From assembly GCA_029876055.1 (NCBI GenBank), contig CM056875.1, positions 6,411,001 through 6,475,000 of the forward strand: 64,000 nucleotides of DNA, read 5' to 3'. The notes beneath the pieces were generated by a model. That model saw nothing but the letters and a program-made list of their open reading frames with translations, had not been told where the DNA came from and made no database searches. The stretch's first letter is position 1. The number at the start of each line of letters is the position of its first letter. A program made the position numbers and the translations under genes. This DNA comes from Madurella fahalii. Lineage: Eukaryota; Ascomycota; Sordariomycetes; Sordariales. Shown one piece after another: positions 33,500 through 43,417 of this stretch.

Positions 33500-35365
33500 T
33501 CACATCTGCTGTTCAACTCTTTGCAGCGTCGTCCCCAAAACTGGCACCTCCAGCGCCTTCGCCCTCCCGTCGGGCCCCGTTTCGAAAACCAGCAGATCCG
33601 CCGGATAATTGCCCCACCTCAACCGATCCCCTTCGGCCCATGACGCGCAGTTCTCGGCGGCCGATTTCCCCTCCAACCCAACAACCCCCCGAAACGCTAT
33701 CCTACTCCCACCCCCGCTCCCCGCAACTAACCCCATCGGATAGAGCCACATCCTCACCGGGCCCTCTTCCCCGTCAGGAAGCTGCACCGTATTCGCTCTC
33801 ACAAACTCCATCACGTCCGTCCCGTTGCTCACGAGCCGCGCGAGATGCAGCGCCGGCTCGTCCGGGTGCAACGACACCTCGGCCGACGAGTTCACGACGT
33901 TGCTACCACCGCCGCCTGGCAGGGCCAGGGTGTAGTTCCCCGCAAAGTTCGCCACGGCCTGGTCCCGCGCGGCCTGCTCCGCGGCGGGGAGCCAGATGTC
34001 CATGAAGAGCTGCCGGATGGCGAGGAAGGTCCCCAGCGACGACGGCCCCGACGTGAGGATGGATATCCCCATATCGTGGTCGGGAGAGAGGCCCAGGAGG
34101 CTGGTGTAGGTGTCTCCGCCGCCCTGCTTGGTGTAGACGTCGACGATGCGGGTCGTCTCGGTCTTGGGGGAGACGGCGGCCGGGACGGACTCGCGGAGGA
34201 TCTCCCAGGGGCTTCCGATCGAGAAGCGGAGGCTGGAGGTGTGGGTGATGGGTTTGAGCCATTTGCGCGTGGTAAGCGGCGGGAGGAGGGTTGAGTTTAG
34301 GATGGAGCGGCCGAGGGTTGTTAGGTCGGTTAGGGAGGAGTAGTAACCGGCGGTGCTGGGAGGCGTAGGCTTAAGGTTAGTGAAAGTTGGGAAGGAGAAG
34401 GGGGACTTGTGGGTGGGACACGTACGGTGCCGCGTCACCAAAGTCAATATCCCAGCCGTCGTAGACAACGGCGTCGGTGTCGTTGCCAGGGTGGAAGACG
34501 AAGGTTCGGGTTAAGTTTAGGGGTTTCAGGATCACCTCTGTCACAAGGTCCGGGAATGGCGTTCTTGTGATGTTCTCGATAGCGTACGCAAGGAGTTGGA
34601 ATGCCATGTTGGAGTAGTTCGGCGTGCGGTATGATTGGGCCAAGGGCCAAGTTTGTAGCACGTATTGCATGGCATCTGCCCTGGTGCATGGTTTGAGGGG
34701 AGGCGAGCCACATCTGACAACCTCAAAGTCGTTCAGCGTGCGAAGCCCAGGGATACTAGAGAGGATCGAAGAGCCATCTCCGAGAGCATCTGTCATATTA
34801 ATTAGCACCTAGGTAGCCAGAAATCGAGATACGATACCATAAGATGATTAATCGTACAGGCCCTAGAGATTCCACTAATCTGGCTGGCCAAAGATCCCAG
34901 CGTGACTTCGGACCAATCCACGTCACTGACAACGTCCTGTATCTGACTGTTCGCCAGCTCCGGAACGTATCTCGTTACCGGCTCGTGCCAGTACTTATAC
35001 GATAGCTTGGACAGCATCGTATATACGGTCACGAGCTTGGATATGCTGTGAATCCGAAATAGGGTGTTAGGGCCGACGTTGACCGATGCATTCTGCGTTG
35101 CAGCTGTATTGTAGTAGCGGTGGATCGGGTCCGCATCTGTCGAGCGAGAAGAATAGATCTCGATGGCAAACGAGATTGTAGTCCGGTTTATCTGGGTGTT
35201 TGAGACGAGTACTTCGTCGAATTTGGCTTTGGCTTCGATGAATGCGCGGGAGGCCACATCAGTCGCTGCCGGATACGCAGGCCCGAGGAGTGGACAGTTT
35301 TGAGCTGAGCAAAATATGCTAGCGAACCCGAAGGCGAGAGTGATCACTGATAATGCGAGCCTCAT
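33500..35365 (-). CDS. Secreted beta-lactamase-fold serine hydrolase
   Basis: Three exons, 35365-34858, 34789-34426 and 34355-33500, with two short introns (68 and 70 nt) ending in TATGACAG and CCTCCCAG. The joins read GISRA-Y-ALGDGSS and GDAA-P-TAGYYSS. The N-terminus MRLALSVITLAFGFASIFCSA is a signal peptide. The active-site SxxK is in FRIHSISKLVTVYT, and the YxN motif is in YRTPNYSNMAFQLLAYA, as in class C beta-lactamase-related hydrolases and penicillin-binding-like esterases. Many N-x-S/T sequons agree with secretion. A C-terminal beta-rich extension carries NFAGNYTL. About 575 residues. Fungal relatives include esterases and uncharacterised secreted hydrolases; the substrate is unknown. 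It looks intact. Confidence 0.88.
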
Positions 35366-38300
35366 GGTGAACTGAACTCTTCGCTTGAACAGACAATGGG
35401 AAGTTCATGTGTCTAGGCGCCCGGTTCAGCTAACTTTATACGAATTACGTCGGACTGCCTAGGGCAAACAGAGAGTATGATAGTTCGGCGGCGCAATACT
35501 GCAATTGCAACCCTCTTCGTGTGGTACACATAGACAGCGGACCGCTGACCCGTCCAATGAAGATGCTCGAAAACGATTCTTGGTTGCAGTACAGGATCAA
35601 GATACTCTAGACTGACCCGCTGTCCCAGTCTTAGACTGAGAGGGGGATTGCTATCCCGGTATAGCGGCACCAAGTTTCGGCCGCTTTCAAATGGCAAGGC
35701 ATTCTCGTCCAACAATACCCCTCTTCCTTCCCCAACAACAACCCCTTCTACCAACCGGCACTTCCTATCCTATCCCAAGCAAACGGAAAACGAATTTTAC
35801 TTTCGAGAAATTCGAGTTAGTGAAACCGGAAAATAAGAATACAATGTTACCGCTTGGTGCCGTATTAAGATGTATCCCGTCTCCACTGGCAGGCAGGACC
35901 GCTTCACCTATATTGGGTCTCGCGCATTTTTTTTTTTTGTCTTTAGAATGTATTTGGCGGCGCCTCCTCCTCCACCGCCGCCCTCGCTGGTTGTGAAGTG
36001 TGGCATACACTTAATAGAGGAATAAGTCTGGAAGAACGTCGTTCTCGCGAAAAGGGATGATATGAAAGAGGAGTGTGTTCTAAGTGCAGTGATGAAGAGG
36101 GCGATTATGTCTATGACCTATGTAGAAGCGATGTAGGAGAGTGTCTCATGGTTTACGTGGAGTGAGTGTTTTCTTGCCGCGGTTGTACCTTTAGACCGCA
36201 AGTCTGATGTCGAGTGTTGGTCCTGGGACGAATGGAGCTGGGTCGATGGCTCGGAGTCCCTCAAAACCTCCGTTCTCGGACAAGGAGTGTAGCTTTTAAC
36301 AGTATAGATATACGAGGATTTCTATAATCTCTCTAATACAGGCGCACTGTAGGTACTGTACAATAAAAATTCTAGCAGCTGGTATACGACAACGAAGTCG
36401 CCACCATCGAATAAAAATACGTTTAATGTGAGGACCGGCTAGGCGGGCCCTGGGCCGGCATAGGGCGGAAGCCGTAGGGCTGTAGTACACAAGTTGCTTG
36501 AGTTTTCGTTTGTAATATTACTATTCACCGGTATTGGGTTAGACTCGGCCACGCACATGGCTGCCTCCGAGGCAGTGGTAGCCACCGTTGCGGCAAAACG
36601 TGCGAGCGCTGATGCAATCATCGTTGAGGAATCGACCGCCCCAGTTCGAACAGCAGAACTAGTATCACGGGATGGCGTAGCCACGGTTTACCTGGTATTT
36701 ACTTTTAGCTAACTGTCGCCCCGCAACTTTATTTCCATCGACATGCTGTCCACTTGGAAGTTCTCATTATTACAGCAGCAATAAACAAACATTAACTAAC
36801 CCATTCAGGTTATTACAACGTCATATAACAACTTGGTTATTATGCTGCATATGTTGAATCATAGTGCAATATTTCGTTACCCATGATAATGCTTTCACGC
36901 TGGTGATTAGCTAGGGAGAAGGGAGTAGTACACGATTGCCGAGCCATCACACAAAAATATATTCTCCGATCCCTCACCCACCACCTCACTACCCATAATC
37001 ACATCACAATAGACCACTCCGAGCAGCAAAACGGACCACAACTCCACGTTTAGGCGGGGGCAAACTAAGTTTGTTGTTTTGGGGGGGGGGGGGGTTGTGC
37101 GCCATAAAACATGATAATCGCGTCACCTGGTTACATGAAATAAGGCCCAACGCCAACATAACCGATTCGATGGGTGAGAAATGAGTCTTTTTTCACACAT
37201 GGATTCGAGGCGCCGGATGAGTCAGCACCTGGGGGAGCAGCATCACCACCAGTATTCACCCGAGGACCACTGAGAAGTGGCCCCGAAGCTGTTCTTCGGC
37301 CCCCTCCGATTCCGTCTCGGCACCCGCCAATGCTTGAGCTCGGCTCTCCAAGAGAGTTGATATTATTCCGCCTCGACTCGCTGGAGTAGGTGCATGATCC
37401 TCGCCGCTCTCAGGAGCTACCGAACCCAATCAGTGTCTTGCGGGGTGGAACGCCGGGCGGTGTCTTCCGTTGGACTCGCAACCAACGTCTCCGAGCACGA
37501 CCCGCAATGGCGCATCTTGTCGCTCTACGGCGCTCTGGGATTAGGAATATGAGTATCATGCTATGTAAACCTTGGTGAAATAGTTAAGGTAACTTATGAT
37601 GCTCTAAGCGGCGGCGGCGGTCCTGGAGCCACTTGAGGGCTTGTATGCTCCCGCCAGGCTGCTCCGGTCGTCTTAACCTCGTCAACGAAGATACCCTCCA
37701 GGCTGAGAATACGTTCATCGTATTAGTGTTGATGATGCAAGCCCTGACGTGCGTCTCCCGTTGGGGCGGACAGCCCACCCCGGTTCGCCTCGGTGCGAGT
37801 TGCTGTGACGGATTCCCTATGGCGCATGAAGTCCGGGATCTATGACGGGAGCCTTACCCATGCTCAGATTTTGCGCATCAAACAATCTGCCCGTCCAACC
37901 GAGGCGTAATAATTCAGAAACCGAATTGAATGCGGATAGGGACCTAATTTCGCCAATATATCGATGCTCGGGCCTAGGTGGTATCTTCCGAACCCTGAAT
38001 AGTATACTGTCCCAAGTTCTCGAACGGCTGAGTCTCGACGGCGGTAATGACAAGATTGTAGTGTGGAATCAAAGAGTAGGTATAGCTTCTACAAACCAGC
38101 AAGGTTTGAGATTTTCGGCTCTCGATGGTAAAGTGTGTGTCGGAGACCGCGAGTTCCGTACCTATCCATCTAATTATCGCGCTATCCAGGATTTGAAGAA
38201 TAGGAGTGGGCAATTCTGCTGTTGGCAGTGCCTCTTGTTTTGTTAGTCGTCTGATGACAATGTAGTGCTAATGGGGGAAAGAGGAGAGTTTCAGGTTAGA

Positions 38301-38733
38301 AGTGTAGTAAGTAGGGTGGCGGTGTTGAGAATTGTCTGGGGAAGGAAATACTCTTTCAAATTCATGTTCTGTCAGTCACTATTGATTTCCCGTCACAATA
38401 ATACGGGCTGTTCACGGCCTCAATGTTTCTACGTATCCCAAGTGTTAGAAAGACAGCAGTAGCTAAAGGCTATGTACGTCTACGGAGATTCCTGGGGCCA
38501 ACAGGCTGGGAAGACATCGTACTGTTTTATATGATGCTAGGTGGTCTATAAGTGAAAGCGGTAAGACAGAGGTAACGTCATCGTCATATCGCAGACGCAA
38601 GGAATATCATATCGCAAAGACCTGTTACTCTCAATTTTGTATTATACAGGAATCAGCTTTGTTCATCTCTAGAGAACCTCGTCACGAAATCCTTCTCACA
38701 CCTTTTGCCCCCTCCCATCAAACAGTGCAACAC
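35366..38733. other. Long gene-poor region
   Basis: 3.4 kb without a supported gene. It has a run of 14 G at 37081-37094, a poly-T run near 35929-35939, and scattered short open frames. An open frame of 134 codons on the plus strand at 37842-38246 shows no recognisable motif and is probably chance. AT-rich patches occur at about 36290-36430 and 36770-36870. Confidence 0.5.
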
Positions 38734-39912
38734 TCACACGGTTTGACCATGCAGAACTTTCTTAAAAATATCATAGTTGCCATCGCCTCTAGGATCAAAC
38801 ACGGCAAAGTGAATCTGGCGCCACCAGCCTCCGGAAAACTCATCCTCCCGAAGCACTTCCAACCAGCAGTGAGCGACATCCTCGGGGGGGTTCGCATAGA
38901 CGCCACAGCCGAGAGCACCGAGGACGAGATGGCGGTGGCGCTTATGGGCGGCGATGCGCAGCACCAGGCGCATGTTTTGCTTTGTAAAGTCGCGGTCGAA
39001 ATCGGTGCGGAAGACGGTCTTGTGGGTGCCGTCGGCCAAGCGGAAGGTCTGAGTGCGGGGGTTGCGGATGGCGGCGATGCTGATGGCGCTCATGATGGGG
39101 GGTGGTGCGGTCAGCGGTTGGATACCCGGGAGCAGGCTGTGGCCGCTCTTGAGGTCGTTGCGCACGACGATGACATAGGGGCTGTAGATGGCTTCTCCGC
39201 GCTGGAGGGGGTTCTGGGCCGTGTAGTGGAGCGTCTTCCAAAGGGAGCTGCGATAGCACAGCGACTCCTCCTGGGCGAGGGCTCCATTGAGCCACCCACC
39301 GCCGGGCTTGTCGTGGCGGGCAAAGTTGACGACCACGGGGTGGGGGTTGTCGTATTTGGCGTCCTGCTTTTCGCTTTCCTGGGCCAGATTGAGGGCGGCG
39401 TTGAGCGTGTCTTCGTTCAGCACCTGTATCCTTGTGGGGGTGGAAAAGGACGGGCAGAAGTATGGGTTGAGCCGGCCGAGGGTGTCGAGGCTATACGGAT
39501 CCGATTGTTGGGCCCTCTCGGTCATACCGAGCTGGTCCAAGACGCTTTCAACAATATCTTGGGTCTCCCGCGCCGTCACCCTGAGTGACTCGCGGGAGCT
39601 CGGCGACGAGTTGGCAGACCCCCTTGGCGATCGTGGGGAAAAAGAGGGATCAGAGCCCTGCCCTCCTCCAAATCCCAATCCCGATCCAGAGCCAGGTCTG
39701 GACATGACTTTCCTGGTAGTACAAGGTAATGTCCTGCGGGTCAGTGGCTTCCGCGGAGGTGTGCGGGGCCGTGTTGAGCTTGTCGGCGGGGGGTTTTCGC
39801 CTTGGTCGTACCCCGCAAAATATCGCACGAACTGTTGCATTTTCTGCGCAAGGGGAACAAGGAAATGCCAAGGGGACATGAAAGAGTCAACCAACTCTCG
39901 TAGGGTAACCAA
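38734..39912 (-). CDS. Microbial-type PARG (poly/mono-ADP-ribose glycohydrolase-like) protein
   Basis: A single exon of 392 codons. After a Pro/Arg/Ser-rich leader (residues about 35-110) comes a helical segment (TARETQDIVESVLDQLG) and the PARG-type macrodomain. The catalytic signature is PGGGWLNGALAQEESLCYRS, matching GGG-x(6-8)-QEE of poly(ADP-ribose) glycohydrolases; the second Glu is the expected catalytic acid. NFARHDKPGGG, then YSPYVIVVRNDL, then the late motif LVLGALGCGVYANPPEDVA are typical of the TIGR02452/PF10021 group. It should remove ADP-ribose from substrates or cleave polymer. Alternative downstream starts (MQQFVRYF, MSRPGSGSG) are possible. It is divergent from the PARP-like gene at 41455, which makes a writer/eraser pair plausible. 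Confidence 0.88.
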   Translation of the reverse strand: MVTLRELVDSFMSPWHFLVPLAQKMQQFVRYFAGYDQGENPPPTSSTRPRTPPRKPLTRRTLPCTTRKVMSRPGSGSGLGFGGGQGSDPSFSPRSPRGSANSSPSSRESLRVTARETQDIVESVLDQLGMTERAQQSDPYSLDTLGRLNPYFCPSFSTPTRIQVLNEDTLNAALNLAQESEKQDAKYDNPHPVVVNFARHDKPGGGWLNGALAQEESLCYRSSLWKTLHYTAQNPLQRGEAIYSPYVIVVRNDLKSGHSLLPGIQPLTAPPPIMSAISIAAIRNPRTQTFRLADGTHKTVFRTDFDRDFTKQNMRLVLRIAAHKRHRHLVLGALGCGVYANPPEDVAHCWLEVLREDEFSGGWWRQIHFAVFDPRGDGNYDIFKKVLHGQTV

Positions 39913-41454
39913 GGTACCAAAGCTAGCTAAGGTAGATAAGGCCAGCTAAAGCAAACGGGCGGACCGTAAGTGTCGCCTTTTTACCGCCCTAAGTCCCTGC
40001 TGCAATTCCAGACACACTTCCTACCTGATGCATGCACCCCGTTGGCCTAACTCCAGGTGTCTCCGTGCAAGAGGCTGGAAGCAAAGTGCCGACGGACCGG
40101 TCTGGTTGTGGCTGGCTTGGGCCGGAACTGCTGCCCGACTCACATCTGAGTCAAGCGGTCATGAAGTTGTTCATGATGAGTGACGCGGCTTGACACGATT
40201 GGGTGCTTGTTTTCGAGTTCAAGTTGGGCCGAGCCTGTGTTTCTCAGCCACGGTTACCAAGTTGAGAGAAGCTGACAATCGAGGGCGGGGCTAACCTCCG
40301 CTGTGTCTTTCAAACACCACGACAGTCATGGTCGCCTGGGCCCCATTTTGAACGCAACTTGGCCCACCGACCGAAAACTGTCGTCCAATGTACTAACTAG
40401 CCCGTGTAAGGCGTGCACGTATAGGAAAACCACAGAGATTTACAATCTAATACGTGGAATTTGGGCCTCGAACTAGTTTGATAGCGCGTTCAATAACTTA
40501 CCAGTATTAAACGTAAAGTGCTTCAGATAAAAATCTGCCGAGATATATCCAAATCTAGCAGAAGAATATTGGGAAGAAATAACCACCTTAACTTCTTATA
40601 CGCGTTGAGATATCAGCGCGTATCACACGCGCCATTAAAACTGGTTGAAGATCCAAATTCCACGTATTCGACGTATATATCTTTGTAATTTCCCTATACG
40701 TGCACGCCTTACGCGGTCTAGTAAGTTGGAGGATAGTTTTGGGCCAATTGGCTAGACTTCCCCGGTTGGGAGCAGACTCCGGGAGAGAACAAAAGTGGGG
40801 TTGTCATGATGTTTGCAAGGCACGGTGGAACTCCGATGGCTGAGGCCAATGGTTTTTTCTTCTTTTTCTTGTCTTTTCAGTGTAACCCCTAGACAAATGT
40901 GTAACCGCTGATGCCAGGCCACGAAATGGAGCAGAGTGATCGACGTGGACGTCCGAAACAGATGGTGCTTTACACGGTTGTGTCCGAGAGAAGGCTTGTC
41001 AGGACACAAGTGATTGAATAGGCATTCCTTTGGCAGCACGCCCAATGTTGCAGAGCGCAAGAAGCTGACATAGATTCACATCTGGCTGATGGCCCACGAG
41101 GCGCCACGGGGATGGCAGTCAAGGAACCGTGGTGTTTACTGACTTGTCAAAGGCCCCATTCATGCGCTCAGCTGATACCCTCTGGTCCGGCCAACAAAAA
41201 TCGCTTTACGTGGTCATGATTGATTTACTCGTTGTGATTCGGGACCGAGGTTCTGGCGCCGCCTCAAGAAACTTGGACAGGAACTTGTCTCCCTCAGGGC
41301 CCTAGTTTCTCCCCCGGCGAGATAAGAAAGAGGCTCCGACACTGGGGCTTCGCACATCTATTTCTATCAGTCCGCATCCTTGTCTCGAAATATTCGGTAA
41401 CTACCTGCGCTAGGTATTGCCGAGCAGTTCTCCTAGGCATCCAAATCCCTACCC
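39913..41454. promoter_or_regulatory. Shared upstream region of the PARG-like and PARP-like genes
   Basis: 1.54 kb between two divergent start codons. It contains the long-TIR element at 40360-40748 and AAGGTAGATAAGG-type motifs next to the PARG-like start (39896-39945). No other gene is supported. Confidence 0.5.
40360..40748. mobile_element. Non-autonomous DNA element with long terminal inverted repeats
   Basis: The left arm (about 40374-40464, containing GTAAGGCGTGCACGTATAGG and AATACGTGGAATTTGG) is the inverted counterpart of the right arm (about 40653-40742, containing CCTATACGTGCACGCCTTAC and CCAAATTCCACGTATT). Homology extends to TTGGCCCA at both outer ends. The roughly 190-bp centre is AT-rich and non-coding. 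It is consistent with a MITE. Target duplication is unclear. Confidence 0.8.
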
Positions 41455-42233
41455 ATGGTTCTTGGGTTGCTTTTGAGGCTCGGCTTCGCAGTTGCTGAAG
41501 AGGCTCTTGATACGCTGGTAACATCTATAGACTCGGCCGAAGAAGCGACTCATTCCTATTACGAAATGGATCCGGTATGACTTTGTCTGTTGCTTGTCAA
41601 AAAGCTTTGTCATTTGCCGCTAACAGAATCTGTATTAGCCTATGAAGCAGCTGGTGCCTGGAAGCGGGGAGTACCAGCGTTGTGAGCGCTTGGCATAAAT
41701 ATCTCCAGTGGCAATCATGTACCCTTGCTGATATTTGACCGTCTTAGACGAAACGATGTTTGAGAAGGGATGGCTAGATAATAAGAAGACTGCCCGTGTA
41801 ACGCAAATTTACATCACCGGCAAGGATGACTTGCTCAATTCGACCCGGGGTCAGAACTTCGGCAGAGCCATGTAAGTGCGAAACTAATACTGATACTTGT
41901 TGGTGATAATCCTGGTGCTAATTAAATGTCAAAACAAACAAAAAAAAGGGGACGAAACGGCGATGGGCGCTTTGGAACGCGCTTCCACGGGACCCAGCGT
42001 GCGTGCTACATTGGAGAGAACGGCGGCACGTTGGTCAGCTGCGACAAGGATGACTGCTATCTTTGCAGAGTTCTCAAAGAATCCTTTAGGACTGACTATG
42101 CCCGTAAGACTTGCCATGATGTTTGACGTATGTGATGACAAAGGTTGACAAATAACGTTCATGGTTACAGGCTCTCCTGGCGACAGCCCGCTCTTCGGGC
42201 CTGGAATTTACAGCTCCGTGTCGTCTTCGAGTA

Positions 42234-42315
<82 letters not shown>

Positions 42316-42759
42316 CCACACAACGCCCCTTTTTATCCCCTTTCTATTCCTTTTTTTTCCTCCCTATTTCATGGTTTCCTTTCAGGTGTTAGCAGTATAG
42401 AGCGTTAACATATCACAGAGGCCGACTGTTATGCTCGCAACCATCGAATCCGTTCCAAAAAACACGCTATTCTCATCTGCCGCGTCCTCACTAGTCGACC
42501 TCAGATGCTAGATGAGCCAGAATACGACCGGACCTGTACCGATTCGGGCTATAACTGTGTACGTTAGCTAAAGCCAACTGCCTTTGCACTAAACAAAGAA
42601 CCTTTATTAATACTCAGTTTCGAATCGCAGGTCGAAGCAGTGCTTTCTCGGGACGGAGGTTGTGTCAATTACCCTGAGACAGTCGTGTATCGCGATGACT
42701 ACATTGTCCCTGTCGGCATGATCATATATACGCGGGAAGGGTGGTCGCAGAGGTACTAA
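41455..42759 (+). CDS. PARP-like ADP-ribosyltransferase, seven exons
   Basis: Splicing at 41455-41574, 41639-41681, 41748-41871, 41949-42103, 42171-42230, 42419-42558 and 42631-42759 gives 256 residues in one frame. The product shows LVPGSGEYQRYETMFEKGW, then RVTQIYITG, then the PARP catalytic His in RFGTRFHGTQRACYIG. A Cys-rich insertion follows (LVSCDKDDCYLC). Next is the NAD-site Tyr in LFGPGIYSSVSSSKADCY, then NYPETVVYRDDYIVPVGMIIY at the end. FHGT, GIYxS and SSKAxxY are diagnostic of the PARP fold. At the place of the catalytic Glu there is Asp (RDDYIV), so mono-ADP-ribosylation is more likely than polymer synthesis (inference). The protein is only the catalytic domain. Intron 5 contains a long TC microsatellite. 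The intron 3 acceptor (AAAAAAAG) is atypical. Confidence 0.83.
42238..42312. repeat. (TC)n microsatellite inside a PARP-like gene intron
   Basis: About 37 uninterrupted TC units in the 188-nt intron 5 of the PARP-like gene, between SSVSSS and KADCY. It starts a few bases from the donor, so length changes could affect splicing. Confidence 0.97.
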
Positions 42760-43417
42760 ACACTACCTCCTGGGATGGGAACTTGGATGGAGGGGATGAA
42801 ATTGGATATCAGACCTCACAGCTGAGATGTGATATCGATCTACGTCTATATGTCTAGAAAGCGCAATCTACCCGTGCACATCAATGTCTACCGACAAAAC
42901 TACAATGTAATTTGAAACGCATAACCTTCCGCATCCCTGTTACGTCGCTGCTTCTCGATAATCTCAACGGCTTGCCAGAAGGTAGTGCCAATGGTTCGCA
43001 GCGCCCGCTGCTCAACACGGGAGGCGAGGTGTTAGGGAACAATACCCTGTTGTGATCAGTTGCCCGACCATTTTGAGACGGGTACCAGCGGTCAAACCCA
43101 AGGTGGGAGCAGCGCATATGCTACTACGGCAATTCAGCTGAAAAGGGCCATGACAAACAAGTTGAAGGATCGCTAGAGAAGAACCGTTCTCGGTTGGCCT
43201 TACGTTGATTACGACTGAATCTTCTAAATATTCTTAACATTGTTGAGATTACTAGTTATTACTTTCGCCACGCTCGGTACTACAGGTTACATGCGGACTT
43301 TTGAAGATGTATGCCCAGAGAAAATTTCTTGCCTGTTTCTAGGCTGAATGAAAACTTTAGCACTTTGTAAAAATGTGAACAGAAAACGGCTGCAACTTTA
43401 TTTCTCGTACACCAGTT
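42760..43417. other. Intergenic spacer between convergent 3' ends
   Basis: About 660 bp between the PARP-like stop and the stop of the PL26-type lyase gene. Only short shadow frames. Terminators for both genes should lie here; none can be pinpointed. Confidence 0.5.

Noticed and set aside
38659..39588. 309-codon open frame antisense to the PARG-like gene
   Set aside because: The minus strand carries the GGG-QEE macrodomain signature; the antisense reading has no motif.
42086..42319. Open frame with alternating Arg-Glu repeats
   Set aside because: It is a translation of the TC microsatellite in the PARP-like intron.
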